Shown here piece after piece: positions 8,264 through 15,644 of a DNA stretch of 64,000 bases (the first letter of the stretch is position 1; each line of letters starts with the position of its first letter). The notes below the pieces were generated by a model. That model did no database searches. It had not been told where the DNA came from and saw nothing but the letters and a program-made list of their open reading frames with translations. Source of the stretch: Zoogloea sp041917255. Its GTDB lineage: Bacteria > Pseudomonadota > Gammaproteobacteria > Burkholderiales > Rhodocyclaceae. Both the position numbers and the translations under genes were made by a program. The stretch covers positions 1 to 64,000 of the forward strand of contig JAYRYA010000026.1 of NCBI GenBank assembly GCA_041917255.1, in the 5' to 3' direction.

Positions 8264-9199
8264 ATCGCGTAGTTCGCGTCCGGTGAGCTTGAGGAAGACG
8301 TCTTCCAGGTTGGCCGGCCGGTGCAGGGTGCGCAGGCCCGGCTGGTGGGCCAGGTGGGCGAGCAGCGGCGCGGCGTCGTCGGTGTAGCAGAAGGCGGTCT
8401 CGCCGCTGATCTCGCAGCGCTTGCTGAGGCTGGCGGCGTGCTCGGCGGCCCAGGCGGCCGCGCCGGTTCCGCCGCCGTTCCATTCGCCGAAGACTTCGAC
8501 CACCTGGGGTTCGATGTGCTCGGCGATCACTTCCCGCGGGCTGCCCTGGGTGAGGATGCGCCCGCCGTCGAGGATGGCCAGCCGGTTGGCGAGGCGCTCG
8601 GCTTCGTCCATGAAGTGGGTGGTGAGGAGAATGGTGGTGCCTTCAGCGGTGAGCCGACGCAGGCGCTCCCAGATCAGGTGGCGGGCCTGGGGGTCGAGGC
8701 CGGTTGTGGGTTCGTCGAGGATCAACAGCTCCGGTTTGTTCACCAGCGCCCGGGCCAGGGTGAGGCGGCGTTTCATGCCGCCGGAGAGCGACTGGATGCG
8801 CGCGTTCTCCTTGCCCTCGAGGCCAGCGAAGGCGAGCAGATCGGGGATGCGCGGGCGGATGTCGCGCTCGGGGATGCCGAAGTAGCCGGCGAAGATCAGC
8901 AGGTTCTCGGCGCAGGTGAAATCCGGGTCGAGGCTGTCGAGCTGGGGCACCACGCCGACCCGCGCGCGGGCCTCGCGGGCACGCTCGGGCACCGGTTCGC
9001 CGCACAGGCGAATACTGCCGCCGCTGGCGCCGGTGAGGCCCAGTGCGCAGCGCAGGGTGGTCGTCTTGCCGGCGCCGTTGGGGCCGAGCAGCGCAAAGCA
9101 TTCGCCGGGGACGAGGTGCAGGTCAATGCCGCGCACCACCTCCCGGGCGTCGGCACCGCTGCCGAAGCGCTTGACGAGGCCATCTATCCGGAGCGGCAT
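8261..9199 (-). CDS. ABC transporter ATP-binding protein (NodI-like)
   Basis: A 312-residue ABC ATPase with Walker A GPNGAGKTTTLR, Q-loop region VGVVPQLDSLD, signature LSGGMKRRLTLARAL, Walker B LLILDEPTTGLD and switch His in LLTTHFMDEAERL. The C-terminal extension of about 80 residues is typical of NodI/DrrA-type subunits that partner ABC-2 permeases. Its start shares one base with the stop of the GST gene (TGATG), which suggests translational coupling. The cognate permease lies downstream across a repeat block. The substrate is unknown. Confidence 0.92.
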   Translation of the reverse strand: MPLRIDGLVKRFGSGADAREVVRGIDLHLVPGECFALLGPNGAGKTTTLRCALGLTGASGGSIRLCGEPVPERAREARARVGVVPQLDSLDPDFTCAENLLIFAGYFGIPERDIRPRIPDLLAFAGLEGKENARIQSLSGGMKRRLTLARALVNKPELLILDEPTTGLDPQARHLIWERLRRLTAEGTTILLTTHFMDEAERLANRLAILDGGRILTQGSPREVIAEHIEPQVVEVFGEWNGGGTGAAAWAAEHAASLSKRCEISGETAFCYTDDAAPLLAHLAHQPGLRTLHRPANLEDVFLKLTGRELRD

Positions 9200-9807
9200 C
9201 AGACGGGCGGCGGCGTGGTGCCGACGAAGGACGGCCGGGCGAAAAGGTTGGCGGCCCAGGCGGCGAGATTGGGGTGGGTGCTGCGCCAGTGCAGGTGGCC
9301 GAAGCGGAAATCCAGGTAGCCGAGGGTGCAGCCTACCGCGATGTCGGCGATGTTGATGGCGGTGTTGCCAAAGCCCTTGCGCTGCACCAGGCGTTCTTCC
9401 AGCGCGGCGATGCCCCGGTGGATCTTGGTGAGCTGGCGGTCGATGCTGGCCTGGTCCTGCTTCTCGGGCGGACGGTGGCTCTCGAGGAAGGCTGCCACCG
9501 CGGCGTCGGTGATGCCGTCGGCCAGCGCCTCGGTCTGGCGCACCGGCAGGCTGGCCAGCCGTTCGGCGGGCAGCAGCGGGGCGCCGCCGAGGGTTTCGAG
9601 GTACAGCGCGATCACCGGCGAGTCGTACCACACCTCGCCGTCGTCGGCGACCAGCGCCGGCACCTTGCCCAGCGGGTTGTAGGAGGGCACGGTGGTTTCG
9701 GGTAGCCACGGGATGTCCACCTCAAGGGTGAAGGACAGGCCCTTCTCGGCGAGGGCGACGCGGATCTTGCGCGCGTAGGGGCTGGTGAGCGATGCGACGA
9801 GTTTCAT
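9199..9807 (-). CDS. Glutathione S-transferase family protein
   Basis: A 202-residue GST. The N-terminal thioredoxin-fold domain starts MKLVASLTSPYARKIRVALA, with the stretch YNPLGKVPALVADDGEVWYD that binds the gamma-glutamyl part of glutathione. The C-terminal helical domain includes NTAINIADIAVGCTLGYLDF, the N-capping/hydrophobic-staple region of GSTs. The Ser9-Pro-Tyr motif resembles bacterial stringent-starvation or beta-class-like GSTs. It is cytoplasmic, and the exact substrate is unknown. It lies 58 bases after the hydrolase gene and is coupled to the ABC ATPase. Confidence 0.9.
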   Translation of the reverse strand: MKLVASLTSPYARKIRVALAEKGLSFTLEVDIPWLPETTVPSYNPLGKVPALVADDGEVWYDSPVIALYLETLGGAPLLPAERLASLPVRQTEALADGITDAAVAAFLESHRPPEKQDQASIDRQLTKIHRGIAALEERLVQRKGFGNTAINIADIAVGCTLGYLDFRFGHLHWRSTHPNLAAWAANLFARPSFVGTTPPPV

Positions 9808-9865
9808 CGGTTGGACCTCGGCGTGGCGGCCTGCGGGGCAGGCCGGGGTTGGCGGGTACGATGGA

Positions 9866-10504
9866 TCAGAGCGGCGTCCAGGCGCGTTCGATGATCTTGC
9901 GGATGACGTGCAGCTTGCCGTGGAAGAAGTGGTCGGCGCCAGGCACGACCACGACCGGCAGTTCCTGGGGCGCGGCCCATTCCATCACGTTGGCGAGGGC
10001 CACGGTCTCGTCGGCCTCGCCGTGGATCACCAGGGTGTCGTCGGGGACGGGCTCGGTGGTGTAGCTGCGGGCGCCGGTGACGGTGCCGGCGGCGGTGCCG
10101 ACCAGCACGATGCGGCCAGCCGGGGTGACGCCTTCGGCCAGCCGGGCGGCGACGCGGGTCTGCACGTAGGCGCCAAAGGAGAAGCCACCGAGCGCCAGCG
10201 GCAGGCCGCCCCAGCGACTCTGGGCCCAGGCGATGACGGCCAGCATGTCTTCGGTTTCGGCGCCGCCGTGGTCGTGGGCGCCGACGCTCTTGCCTACGCC
10301 CCGGAAGTTGGGGCGCAGCGCCGCGTAGCCCAGGTCGCGGAGGACCCGCGCCAGGGTGTGGGCGACCTTGTTGGTGTTGCTGCCGTGAAACAGCGGGTGG
10401 GGATGGCAGATCAGCGCGATGCCGCGCACCTGCGCGGGCGTGTCGATGATGAGCTCGATCGGGCCATCGGGGCCGTTGATGAGGGCGGTTTCGGTGGCGG
10501 CCAT
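9866..10504 (-). CDS. Alpha/beta hydrolase
   Basis: A 212-residue alpha/beta hydrolase with the oxyanion-side HPHPLFHG, nucleophile elbow LGGFSFGAY (Ser), acid region LVIHGEADETV and catalytic His in VPGADHFFHGKL. This pattern matches the small dienelactone-hydrolase-like proteins widespread in proteobacteria (CC_1887/YcjY-like), whose substrates are undefined. No signal peptide is seen. The start at 10504 is only 5 bases after the stop of the ferredoxin gene, so the two are very probably one transcript. Confidence 0.88.
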   Translation of the reverse strand: MAATETALINGPDGPIELIIDTPAQVRGIALICHPHPLFHGSNTNKVAHTLARVLRDLGYAALRPNFRGVGKSVGAHDHGGAETEDMLAVIAWAQSRWGGLPLALGGFSFGAYVQTRVAARLAEGVTPAGRIVLVGTAAGTVTGARSYTTEPVPDDTLVIHGEADETVALANVMEWAAPQELPVVVVPGADHFFHGKLHVIRKIIERAWTPL

Positions 10505-10509
10505 GGTGG

Positions 10510-10818
10510 TCAGATTTTCAGGCGTTCGACGATCCGGCCATGCTGCAGGTGTTCGGCGATGATCTCGTCGATGTCGGATTTGTCGACGAAGGTGTACCAG
10601 ACGTTGTCGGGATAGACCACCAGCACCGGGCCTTCGTCGCAACGGTCGAGGCAGCCGGCCTTGTTGATGCGGATCTTGCCCTTGCCCTTGAGGCCCAGCG
10701 CGGCGATGCGGTCCTTGGCGTAGGTCTGCAGTTCGACGGCGCCCTTGCTGGCGCAACAGGATTCACCCTCGGCGCGCTGGTTGCAGCAGAAGAAAACGTG
10801 GTGCTTGAAATAACTCAT
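10510..10818 (-). CDS. Thioredoxin-fold [2Fe-2S] ferredoxin
   Basis: A 102-residue Shethna-type (thioredoxin-like) 2Fe-2S ferredoxin. The N-terminus MSYFKHHVFFCCNQRAEGES carries the first cysteines, and the later KAGCLDRCDEGP has the paired Cys-x3-Cys near residues 56 and 60. It is probably a cytoplasmic electron carrier. A GGAG ribosome-binding site lies just upstream of the ATG at 10818. It is the first gene of the minus-strand run that continues through the hydrolase, GST and ABC genes. The physiological partner cannot be told from context. Confidence 0.92.
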   Translation of the reverse strand: MSYFKHHVFFCCNQRAEGESCCASKGAVELQTYAKDRIAALGLKGKGKIRINKAGCLDRCDEGPVLVVYPDNVWYTFVDKSDIDEIIAEHLQHGRIVERLKI

Positions 10819-10892
10819 CGGGCGTCTCCGCAATCGGGGGTGGTCTGGAAAGTGACGCGATTATCTGTCAATCGTTCCGCTGGCGGCAGATT

Positions 10893-11978
10893 TCAGCGTC
10901 CCCGATACGGATCGCGGGACGTGCTGGCACCGAGCACACCCAGATAGGCAAAGGTGACGAAAGGCCACAGGCTGGCGGTGAGCTGGGTCAGGCCGTGGAA
11001 GTTCAGAAAGTTGCCGCGCTGGATGAGCGCCATGTCGCTGGGCAGAAAGGGGTTCTCCGGGGCCAGATTGACCAGCGCGGTGCCCACCAGCAGCGCCATG
11101 CCGGCCAGCATGGTGTGCGCCCGGGCAGGTAGCAGCAGGCAGACGCACAAGACGAGGGTTCCGGCGGCGAGCCCGATCTGCCCCCCTGGTGTGGCCCAGT
11201 GGAGCGGATCGCCGGGCGAGAAGAAAGCCGACGAGGCGAGGGTCTTCGCCCCCAGCCCGAGTGCTACCAGCAGCACCAGCGGCCACGGCGAGAACTGGCG
11301 CATCACGCAGCGCGCGGTGAGACCCACGGCCACCAGCTGGCTGGCGGCGATGGCGGCCTCGACCTTCATGAAACGGGTCGGGTTGAACTGCAGCGGGGTG
11401 GGCAGATCGAGCAGCCGGCGCAGGTCGCCACTGGCGAACAGCAGGCTCTCGGGGGTGAGAAGTGTAAGCAGCCACAGGCCCAGCACCGCCAGCCCGAACT
11501 CGCCCACATGTCCGGCCACGATGCGCCGCCGGCGCCAGCGGGTGAGCCCGCTACGGGGGTCGAAGAGGGCGCCGCTCCAGCGTCCTCCGGCCAGGGCGCC
11601 GAGGATGCCGCCCAGGGTGTTGCAGCCCACGTCCACGTTCGATGGCACCCGGCTGGGCAGGAAGTTCTGCAGGGTTTCGACTGACAGGCTGAGGGCGAAG
11701 GTGGTGAGGATCGCCGCGACCACCGCCCAGCCCTTGGGCAGCCGCGATGGCATGGCCGCGACCAGCGCGAAGCTGAAAGGCACGATGCCCAACACGTTCA
11801 CGATGAGATCGACCCGGCCGTAATAGCGCGGCCAGGGTTGGAACAGGAAGTCGAAGACGGGCAGGCCGGTGTCACGCCAGCCGGTGAAGGGGTGCAGGCA
11901 GGCGTAGACGATCAGCACACCGATGACGGCGGCGAACCAGGCGGCGAGGGGCGAGCTTCGGCGTGGGTGGGTGGGCAT
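10893..11978 (-). CDS. VanZ-like membrane protein
   Basis: A 361-residue integral membrane protein. Its N-terminal half matches the VanZ-like family: a first helix, then VDLIVNVLGIVPFSFAL, then SLSVETLQNFLPSRVPSNVD with the family's Glu/Gln and Asn/Asp positions. The C-terminal half adds further hydrophobic helices, so it is about twice the length of minimal VanZ proteins. VanZ-family members have been linked to teicoplanin resistance and to envelope lipid handling. The role here is unknown. It is divergent from the glycosyltransferase gene at 12096. Confidence 0.85.
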   Translation of the reverse strand: MPTHPRRSSPLAAWFAAVIGVLIVYACLHPFTGWRDTGLPVFDFLFQPWPRYYGRVDLIVNVLGIVPFSFALVAAMPSRLPKGWAVVAAILTTFALSLSVETLQNFLPSRVPSNVDVGCNTLGGILGALAGGRWSGALFDPRSGLTRWRRRRIVAGHVGEFGLAVLGLWLLTLLTPESLLFASGDLRRLLDLPTPLQFNPTRFMKVEAAIAASQLVAVGLTARCVMRQFSPWPLVLLVALGLGAKTLASSAFFSPGDPLHWATPGGQIGLAAGTLVLCVCLLLPARAHTMLAGMALLVGTALVNLAPENPFLPSDMALIQRGNFLNFHGLTQLTASLWPFVTFAYLGVLGASTSRDPYRGR

Positions 11979-12095
11979 GTGACCGGGGGTTGGGCGGGTT
12001 GTCGCAATTCTAGCGGGTCGTCGGTGCGCGTGCCGCCGGGCTGGCGGTCGGGGTATGCTTGAACGGCCCGCTGTCCGTCAATCACGCTTCATGCC

Positions 12096-12989
12096 ATGCC
12101 TCAACGAATCGGCTTCGTCCTGCTGACCCATGCCAATACGCCGCAGGTCCGCCGCCTGAGCGCCACGCTCGACCGCATGTTCGACGCGCCGCCCATCGTC
12201 TGTCACCACGATTTTTCGAAATCTGACCTGCCGGCCCGGGGCTTTGGCGAAAATTTTTCATTCGTGCGGCCCCACGAGGTGACCGGATGGGGGCGCTTCT
12301 CCATCGTCGAGGCGACCCTGCGCGGCATTGAGGCGCTGTACGCCAGGCCCAACCCGCCCGACTGGTTCGTGTTGCTGAGCGCGGCGGACTACCCGGTGAA
12401 GCCGGCGGCGACGATTCTCGCCGAGCTGGCGGCGAGCCCCTTCGATGCCTATGTGGAGCACCGGGAGATCAGCTACGAATGCCGACGGGAGCCCGCCGAC
12501 AAGATGTACTTCCGGCGCTACCGGACTTTCCGCTTCCATGTGGCGGCGCTATTCGGCGGGGCGCCGGCGGATCGCTTCTTCACCCTCGAACATCCGCTGC
12601 TGACTCGCCACTTCACACCGTTCTCGGAGGCGTTCCGCTGCTATTTCGGCAGCCAGTGGTTCTGCGCCAACGGCAAGGCAGCCGAGCACCTGCTGCGCTT
12701 TCACCGCGAGCACCGCAGCCTGGCCGACCACTACCGGCGTCAGGAGCGTTATCGGGTGATCTGCCCGGATGAGTCCTACATCCAGACCGTCCTCGCCAAC
12801 GACCCCGGGCTGAAGGTGGCCAACGACCCGCTGCGCTACATCGACTGGGTGGCCGGCGAGGCCCATCCACGCACCCTGGGCTGCGCCGATCTGCCGGCAA
12901 TCGCCACGTCCACCGCCCACTTCGCGCGGAAGTTCGATGTGGCGGTGGATGGCGCGGTGCTGGACCGGCTGGACGGGATCGTCAGCTAG
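12096..12989 (+). CDS. Core-2/I-branching-type glycosyltransferase (GT14 family)
   Basis: A 297-residue bacterial member of the GT14 (core-2/I-branching enzyme) family. Visible features are the start RIGFVLLTHANTPQVRRL, the DWFVLLSAADYPVKP segment (GT-A-like core with SxxDYP), GSQWFCANGKAAEHLL and PDESYIQTVLAND, all hallmarks of this family. No signal peptide or transmembrane helix is apparent, so it probably acts at the cytoplasmic face of the membrane on envelope or exopolysaccharide precursors. It stands alone between the VanZ-like gene and ubiT. The acceptor and sugar donor are unknown. Confidence 0.87.
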   Translation: MPQRIGFVLLTHANTPQVRRLSATLDRMFDAPPIVCHHDFSKSDLPARGFGENFSFVRPHEVTGWGRFSIVEATLRGIEALYARPNPPDWFVLLSAADYPVKPAATILAELAASPFDAYVEHREISYECRREPADKMYFRRYRTFRFHVAALFGGAPADRFFTLEHPLLTRHFTPFSEAFRCYFGSQWFCANGKAAEHLLRFHREHRSLADHYRRQERYRVICPDESYIQTVLANDPGLKVANDPLRYIDWVAGEAHPRTLGCADLPAIATSTAHFARKFDVAVDGAVLDRLDGIVS

Positions 12990-13005
12990 CTGCCGCCGGG
13001 CGGGC

Positions 13006-13476
13006 CTAGTGCCCTCGGGCGAAGAGCTGGGCGGCGCCGGGCAGCTTGAGGGTGGCGAGCTTTGCCATCACGCCATCCCAGTCCACCGCATCCAGCGTGT
13101 TCTTGACCAGCAGGCCCAGGTCGGTCTCGCCTTCCATCAGCAGGCGGCGGCTGAAGAACAGGGTGTCCGGGTCTTCCTCGCGGAGCGCCAGGGCGAGGTA
13201 GTCGCGAGTGGTGGCGGAGAGGGTGAGATCCGGGTCGCGCCCGTCGAAAAGCGGGCTGAAACCCCGCGGCCCCAAGGTGAAGCGCAGCGCCATGCCGGCG
13301 TCGGTGACCTTGAGGAGCAGGCGCTTGCCGGTGAGCGGCTCGAGCGTGTCTCGGGGCAGCAGGCGGTCGAGGGCCAGGTTGAGGCCGGTGACCAGTGCCA
13401 GGGTCGGCGGCAGCTGGGGCAGGCGGGCGCCTACCCGGGCGAAGGGGCCGGGCAGGGTGAAGGCGGGGAGTTTCAT
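13006..13476 (-). CDS. ubiT: Ubiquinone biosynthesis accessory factor UbiT (SCP2 domain)
   Basis: A 156-residue protein with an SCP2 sterol-carrier-type lipid-binding domain (LALDRLLPRDTLEPLTGKRL, then LFFSRRLLMEGETDLGLLVK). With UbiU and UbiV it supports ubiquinone synthesis without oxygen. UbiT is thought to hold the hydrophobic quinone intermediates. The gene overlaps the end of ubiV by 4 bases (ATGA) and is third in a ubiU-ubiV-ubiT operon, which makes the assignment strong. The length matches E. coli YhbT-type proteins. Confidence 0.93.
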   Translation of the reverse strand: MKLPAFTLPGPFARVGARLPQLPPTLALVTGLNLALDRLLPRDTLEPLTGKRLLLKVTDAGMALRFTLGPRGFSPLFDGRDPDLTLSATTRDYLALALREEDPDTLFFSRRLLMEGETDLGLLVKNTLDAVDWDGVMAKLATLKLPGAAQLFARGH

Positions 13477-14396
13477 CGGCGGGCTCCGGGCTCAGGGGTG
13501 ACGAACTGCTCGACGCCGGGGCGGCCGTGCCAGAAGCCGTTGCACGGTTCGTCCGGCAGCAGCGGCAGGGCGTCGGTGAGGGCGTCAATCGGTGGGATCA
13601 GGCCATCCGCGGCGCGGCGGAAGAGATCGACGATCTCGGCCGTGTGCTCGCCCTGGGGGCTGATGCGCAGGATGTCGATGCCGTCGGCGACCACCGCGGG
13701 CAGGTCGGCCAGCAGGGTGTGCACGTGGGCCGACTGGGTCTGGATGCCGTTGAGGGTGAGGAAGGGTTCGCCCTCTCGGGTCTTCAGGGGGATGCCGTCG
13801 GCGAACTGCAGGCAGCGGAACTCGCAGGTGTCCTTCTGGAGGTTGAAGTGGCGGGCAGTGAAACAGCGCGCCGAGTAGGCCAGCGGCAGGCGGCCGTGGG
13901 CGAAAAGCTCCACTTCCATGTCGCGCCCGAGGCCGTGGCGCAGCTCGGCGATCTGCTTGCGCGACATCTCCGGCGGGGCAACCCAGCGGGTCGCGCCCAG
14001 GTCGGCGAACATGCCCAGGGTCGCCGGGTTGAAGATGTTGAGCGTGGGCCCGGCGATCCAGTTGCGCACCGGCGCATCGCCGCCGGTGAGGAGTTCGACC
14101 GCGCCCATGTCGTTGGCCTCGACCCGGAAAGTGCCGTTGGCGACGATCCTGCGCAGGGTCTTGAGGTCGGATTCGGATTCGACCAGCACCTGGCTCGACA
14201 GCACAACGTCCTTGCCCGCGACGGCGAGGGTTTCGGCGATCTCCAGCCAGTCGGGCAGGCGCAGTTCGTGGCGGCGGGAGCACACGGTCTCGCCCAGGTA
14301 GACGACATCCACCGGCGAATCTGCCATGTCGGCGTAGAAGGCGAGGGTCGACTGGCGGGGCCAGTAGTAGAGCAGGGGGCCGAGGGCGAGTTTCAT
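13473..14396 (-). CDS. ubiV: UbiV, O2-independent ubiquinone hydroxylation (U32 family)
   Basis: A 307-residue member of the peptidase U32 family. UbiV forms a heterodimer with UbiU that carries [4Fe-4S] clusters and hydroxylates the ubiquinone ring anaerobically with prephenate as oxygen donor (known for E. coli). The sequence has the family signature AYSARCFTARHFNLQKDTCE with clustered cysteines, and another Cys near VVYLGETVCSRRHEL at the N-terminus. It starts 34 bases after ubiU and overlaps ubiT. U32 proteins also include collagenase-like and tRNA-modifying enzymes, but the gene trio decides the call. Confidence 0.94.
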   Translation of the reverse strand: MKLALGPLLYYWPRQSTLAFYADMADSPVDVVYLGETVCSRRHELRLPDWLEIAETLAVAGKDVVLSSQVLVESESDLKTLRRIVANGTFRVEANDMGAVELLTGGDAPVRNWIAGPTLNIFNPATLGMFADLGATRWVAPPEMSRKQIAELRHGLGRDMEVELFAHGRLPLAYSARCFTARHFNLQKDTCEFRCLQFADGIPLKTREGEPFLTLNGIQTQSAHVHTLLADLPAVVADGIDILRISPQGEHTAEIVDLFRRAADGLIPPIDALTDALPLLPDEPCNGFWHGRPGVEQFVTPEPGARR

Positions 14397-14430
14397 CGGT
14401 AGGCGGGCTTTCGGAGGGGGTGGGCGCGGC

Positions 14431-15444
14431 TTATTTCCAGGGGCGGTAGTAGGCGCCCAGGGTGTGGCTCTGACCTTCGGAGTTCTTGTTGAGGGCGTTC
14501 ATCCAGGCGGGCTCGACGCGGAAGGCTTGCTTGCCGGCCTGCAGGCGGTCGATGGCGGCGCGCCACACTTCGGTGACTTGCGCCACGTAGGCCGGGCTGC
14601 GCTGGCGGCCTTCGATCTTGATGGCGCGCACGCCGATGCGGGCCAGCTCGGGCAGCAGTTCCAGCGTGTTGAGGCTGGTGGGCTCCTCGATGGCGTAGTA
14701 GGTCTCGCCGTTCACGTCGAAGCGGCCCTTGCACAGGGTGGGGTAGCCGGCCCGCTCGCCGTCGGCGAAGCGGTCGATGAGAATGCCGCCCAGGCGCGTC
14801 TCCATGCCCTGTGGGGTCTGTTCCCAGCGTACATGCTTGCCGGGCGAGCACGCGCCCTGGCAGTTGGGCGATTCGCCAGTGGCGTAGGCCGACAGGGCGC
14901 AGCGCCCTTCGACCATCACGCACAGCCCACCGAAACCGAACACTTCGATCTCCACCGGCGTGTTGGCGATCACCTGCTCGACCTGGGCCAGCGACAGCAC
15001 CCGCGGCAGCACTGCCCGGGCGATGCCGAAGTGGCGGTGGTAGAAGTTGATCGCGTCGTAGCTGGTGGCCGAGCCCTGCACCGACAGGTGCAGGCGCAGA
15101 TCCGGATGAACGCGCCGGGCGTAGGCCATCAGGCCCGGATCGGCGAGGATCACCGCGTCCATGCCGCAGGCCGCGGCACGGTCCACGGCGCCGGTCCAGC
15201 GCTGCCAGTTGTCGGTCTGGGGGTAGGTGTTGAGCGCCAGCAACACCTTGCGGCCGCGCTCGTGGGCGTAGCGCACGCCTTCGCCCAGGGCCTTGTCGTC
15301 GAAGTTGAGGCCGCTGAAGTTGCGGGCGTTGGTGGCGTCCTTGAAGCCGAGGTAAACACAGTCGGCGCCATGGTCCACGGCGGTCTTGAGGGCGGGCAGG
15401 CTGCCGGCGGGGCAGACCAGTTCGATGGGGCGCGCTGAAGTCAT
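14431..15444 (-). CDS. ubiU: UbiU, O2-independent ubiquinone hydroxylation (U32 family)
   Basis: A 337-residue U32-family protein, the partner of UbiV. It has the start ELVCPAGSLPALKTAVDHGA and the cysteine-rich cluster region VEGRCALSAYATG followed by NCQGACSPGKHVRWE, plus a further Cys in YPTLCKGRF; these are expected [4Fe-4S] ligands. It is the first gene of the operon, has a minus-strand promoter with an FNR/DNR-type box, and so is likely induced when oxygen is scarce. This fits a facultative anaerobe, such as a denitrifier, that keeps making ubiquinone without O2. Confidence 0.95.
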   Translation of the reverse strand: MTSARPIELVCPAGSLPALKTAVDHGADCVYLGFKDATNARNFSGLNFDDKALGEGVRYAHERGRKVLLALNTYPQTDNWQRWTGAVDRAAACGMDAVILADPGLMAYARRVHPDLRLHLSVQGSATSYDAINFYHRHFGIARAVLPRVLSLAQVEQVIANTPVEIEVFGFGGLCVMVEGRCALSAYATGESPNCQGACSPGKHVRWEQTPQGMETRLGGILIDRFADGERAGYPTLCKGRFDVNGETYYAIEEPTSLNTLELLPELARIGVRAIKIEGRQRSPAYVAQVTEVWRAAIDRLQAGKQAFRVEPAWMNALNKNSEGQSHTLGAYYRPWK

Positions 15445-15475
15445 GGGCGATGGGCGGCAGGATGAACGCGGCGGG

Positions 15476-15517
15476 ACTATAGGCGCGCGCTTGCCGGTCC
15501 ACCTTGACGGGCGTCAA
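15476..15517 (-). promoter_or_regulatory. FNR/DNR-type box and -10 of the ubiUVT promoter
   Basis: The perfect palindrome TTGAC-GGGC-GTCAA occupies 15504-15517 and matches the FNR/FixK/DNR consensus. On the minus strand a -10 hexamer TATAGT lies at 15481-15476. The distance from the palindrome centre (15510.5) to the 5' edge of the -10 is 29.5 bases. That puts the box at -41.5, exactly the class II activation position. The ubiU start is about 25 bases after the inferred transcription start. Confidence 0.78.
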
Positions 15518-15603
15518 CGGGGCGCGCGCAGGCTGCCGCGCACCGACTTAGTGCGCGCTATTGGCCGCTGCGCCGGGTTTCCCTTTTTCAGCCCCCAGGC
15601 CCC

Positions 15604-15609
15604 TATAAT
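15604..15609 (+). promoter_or_regulatory. Probable -10 element for the sodium:solute symporter gene
   Basis: TATAAT lies 36 bases before the symporter ATG and would give a short leader starting near 15616. No convincing -35 hexamer is visible. Confidence 0.4.
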
Positions 15610-15644
15610 CCGCGGATTCGCCAACGTTTTTTCTGTTTTTGCGC

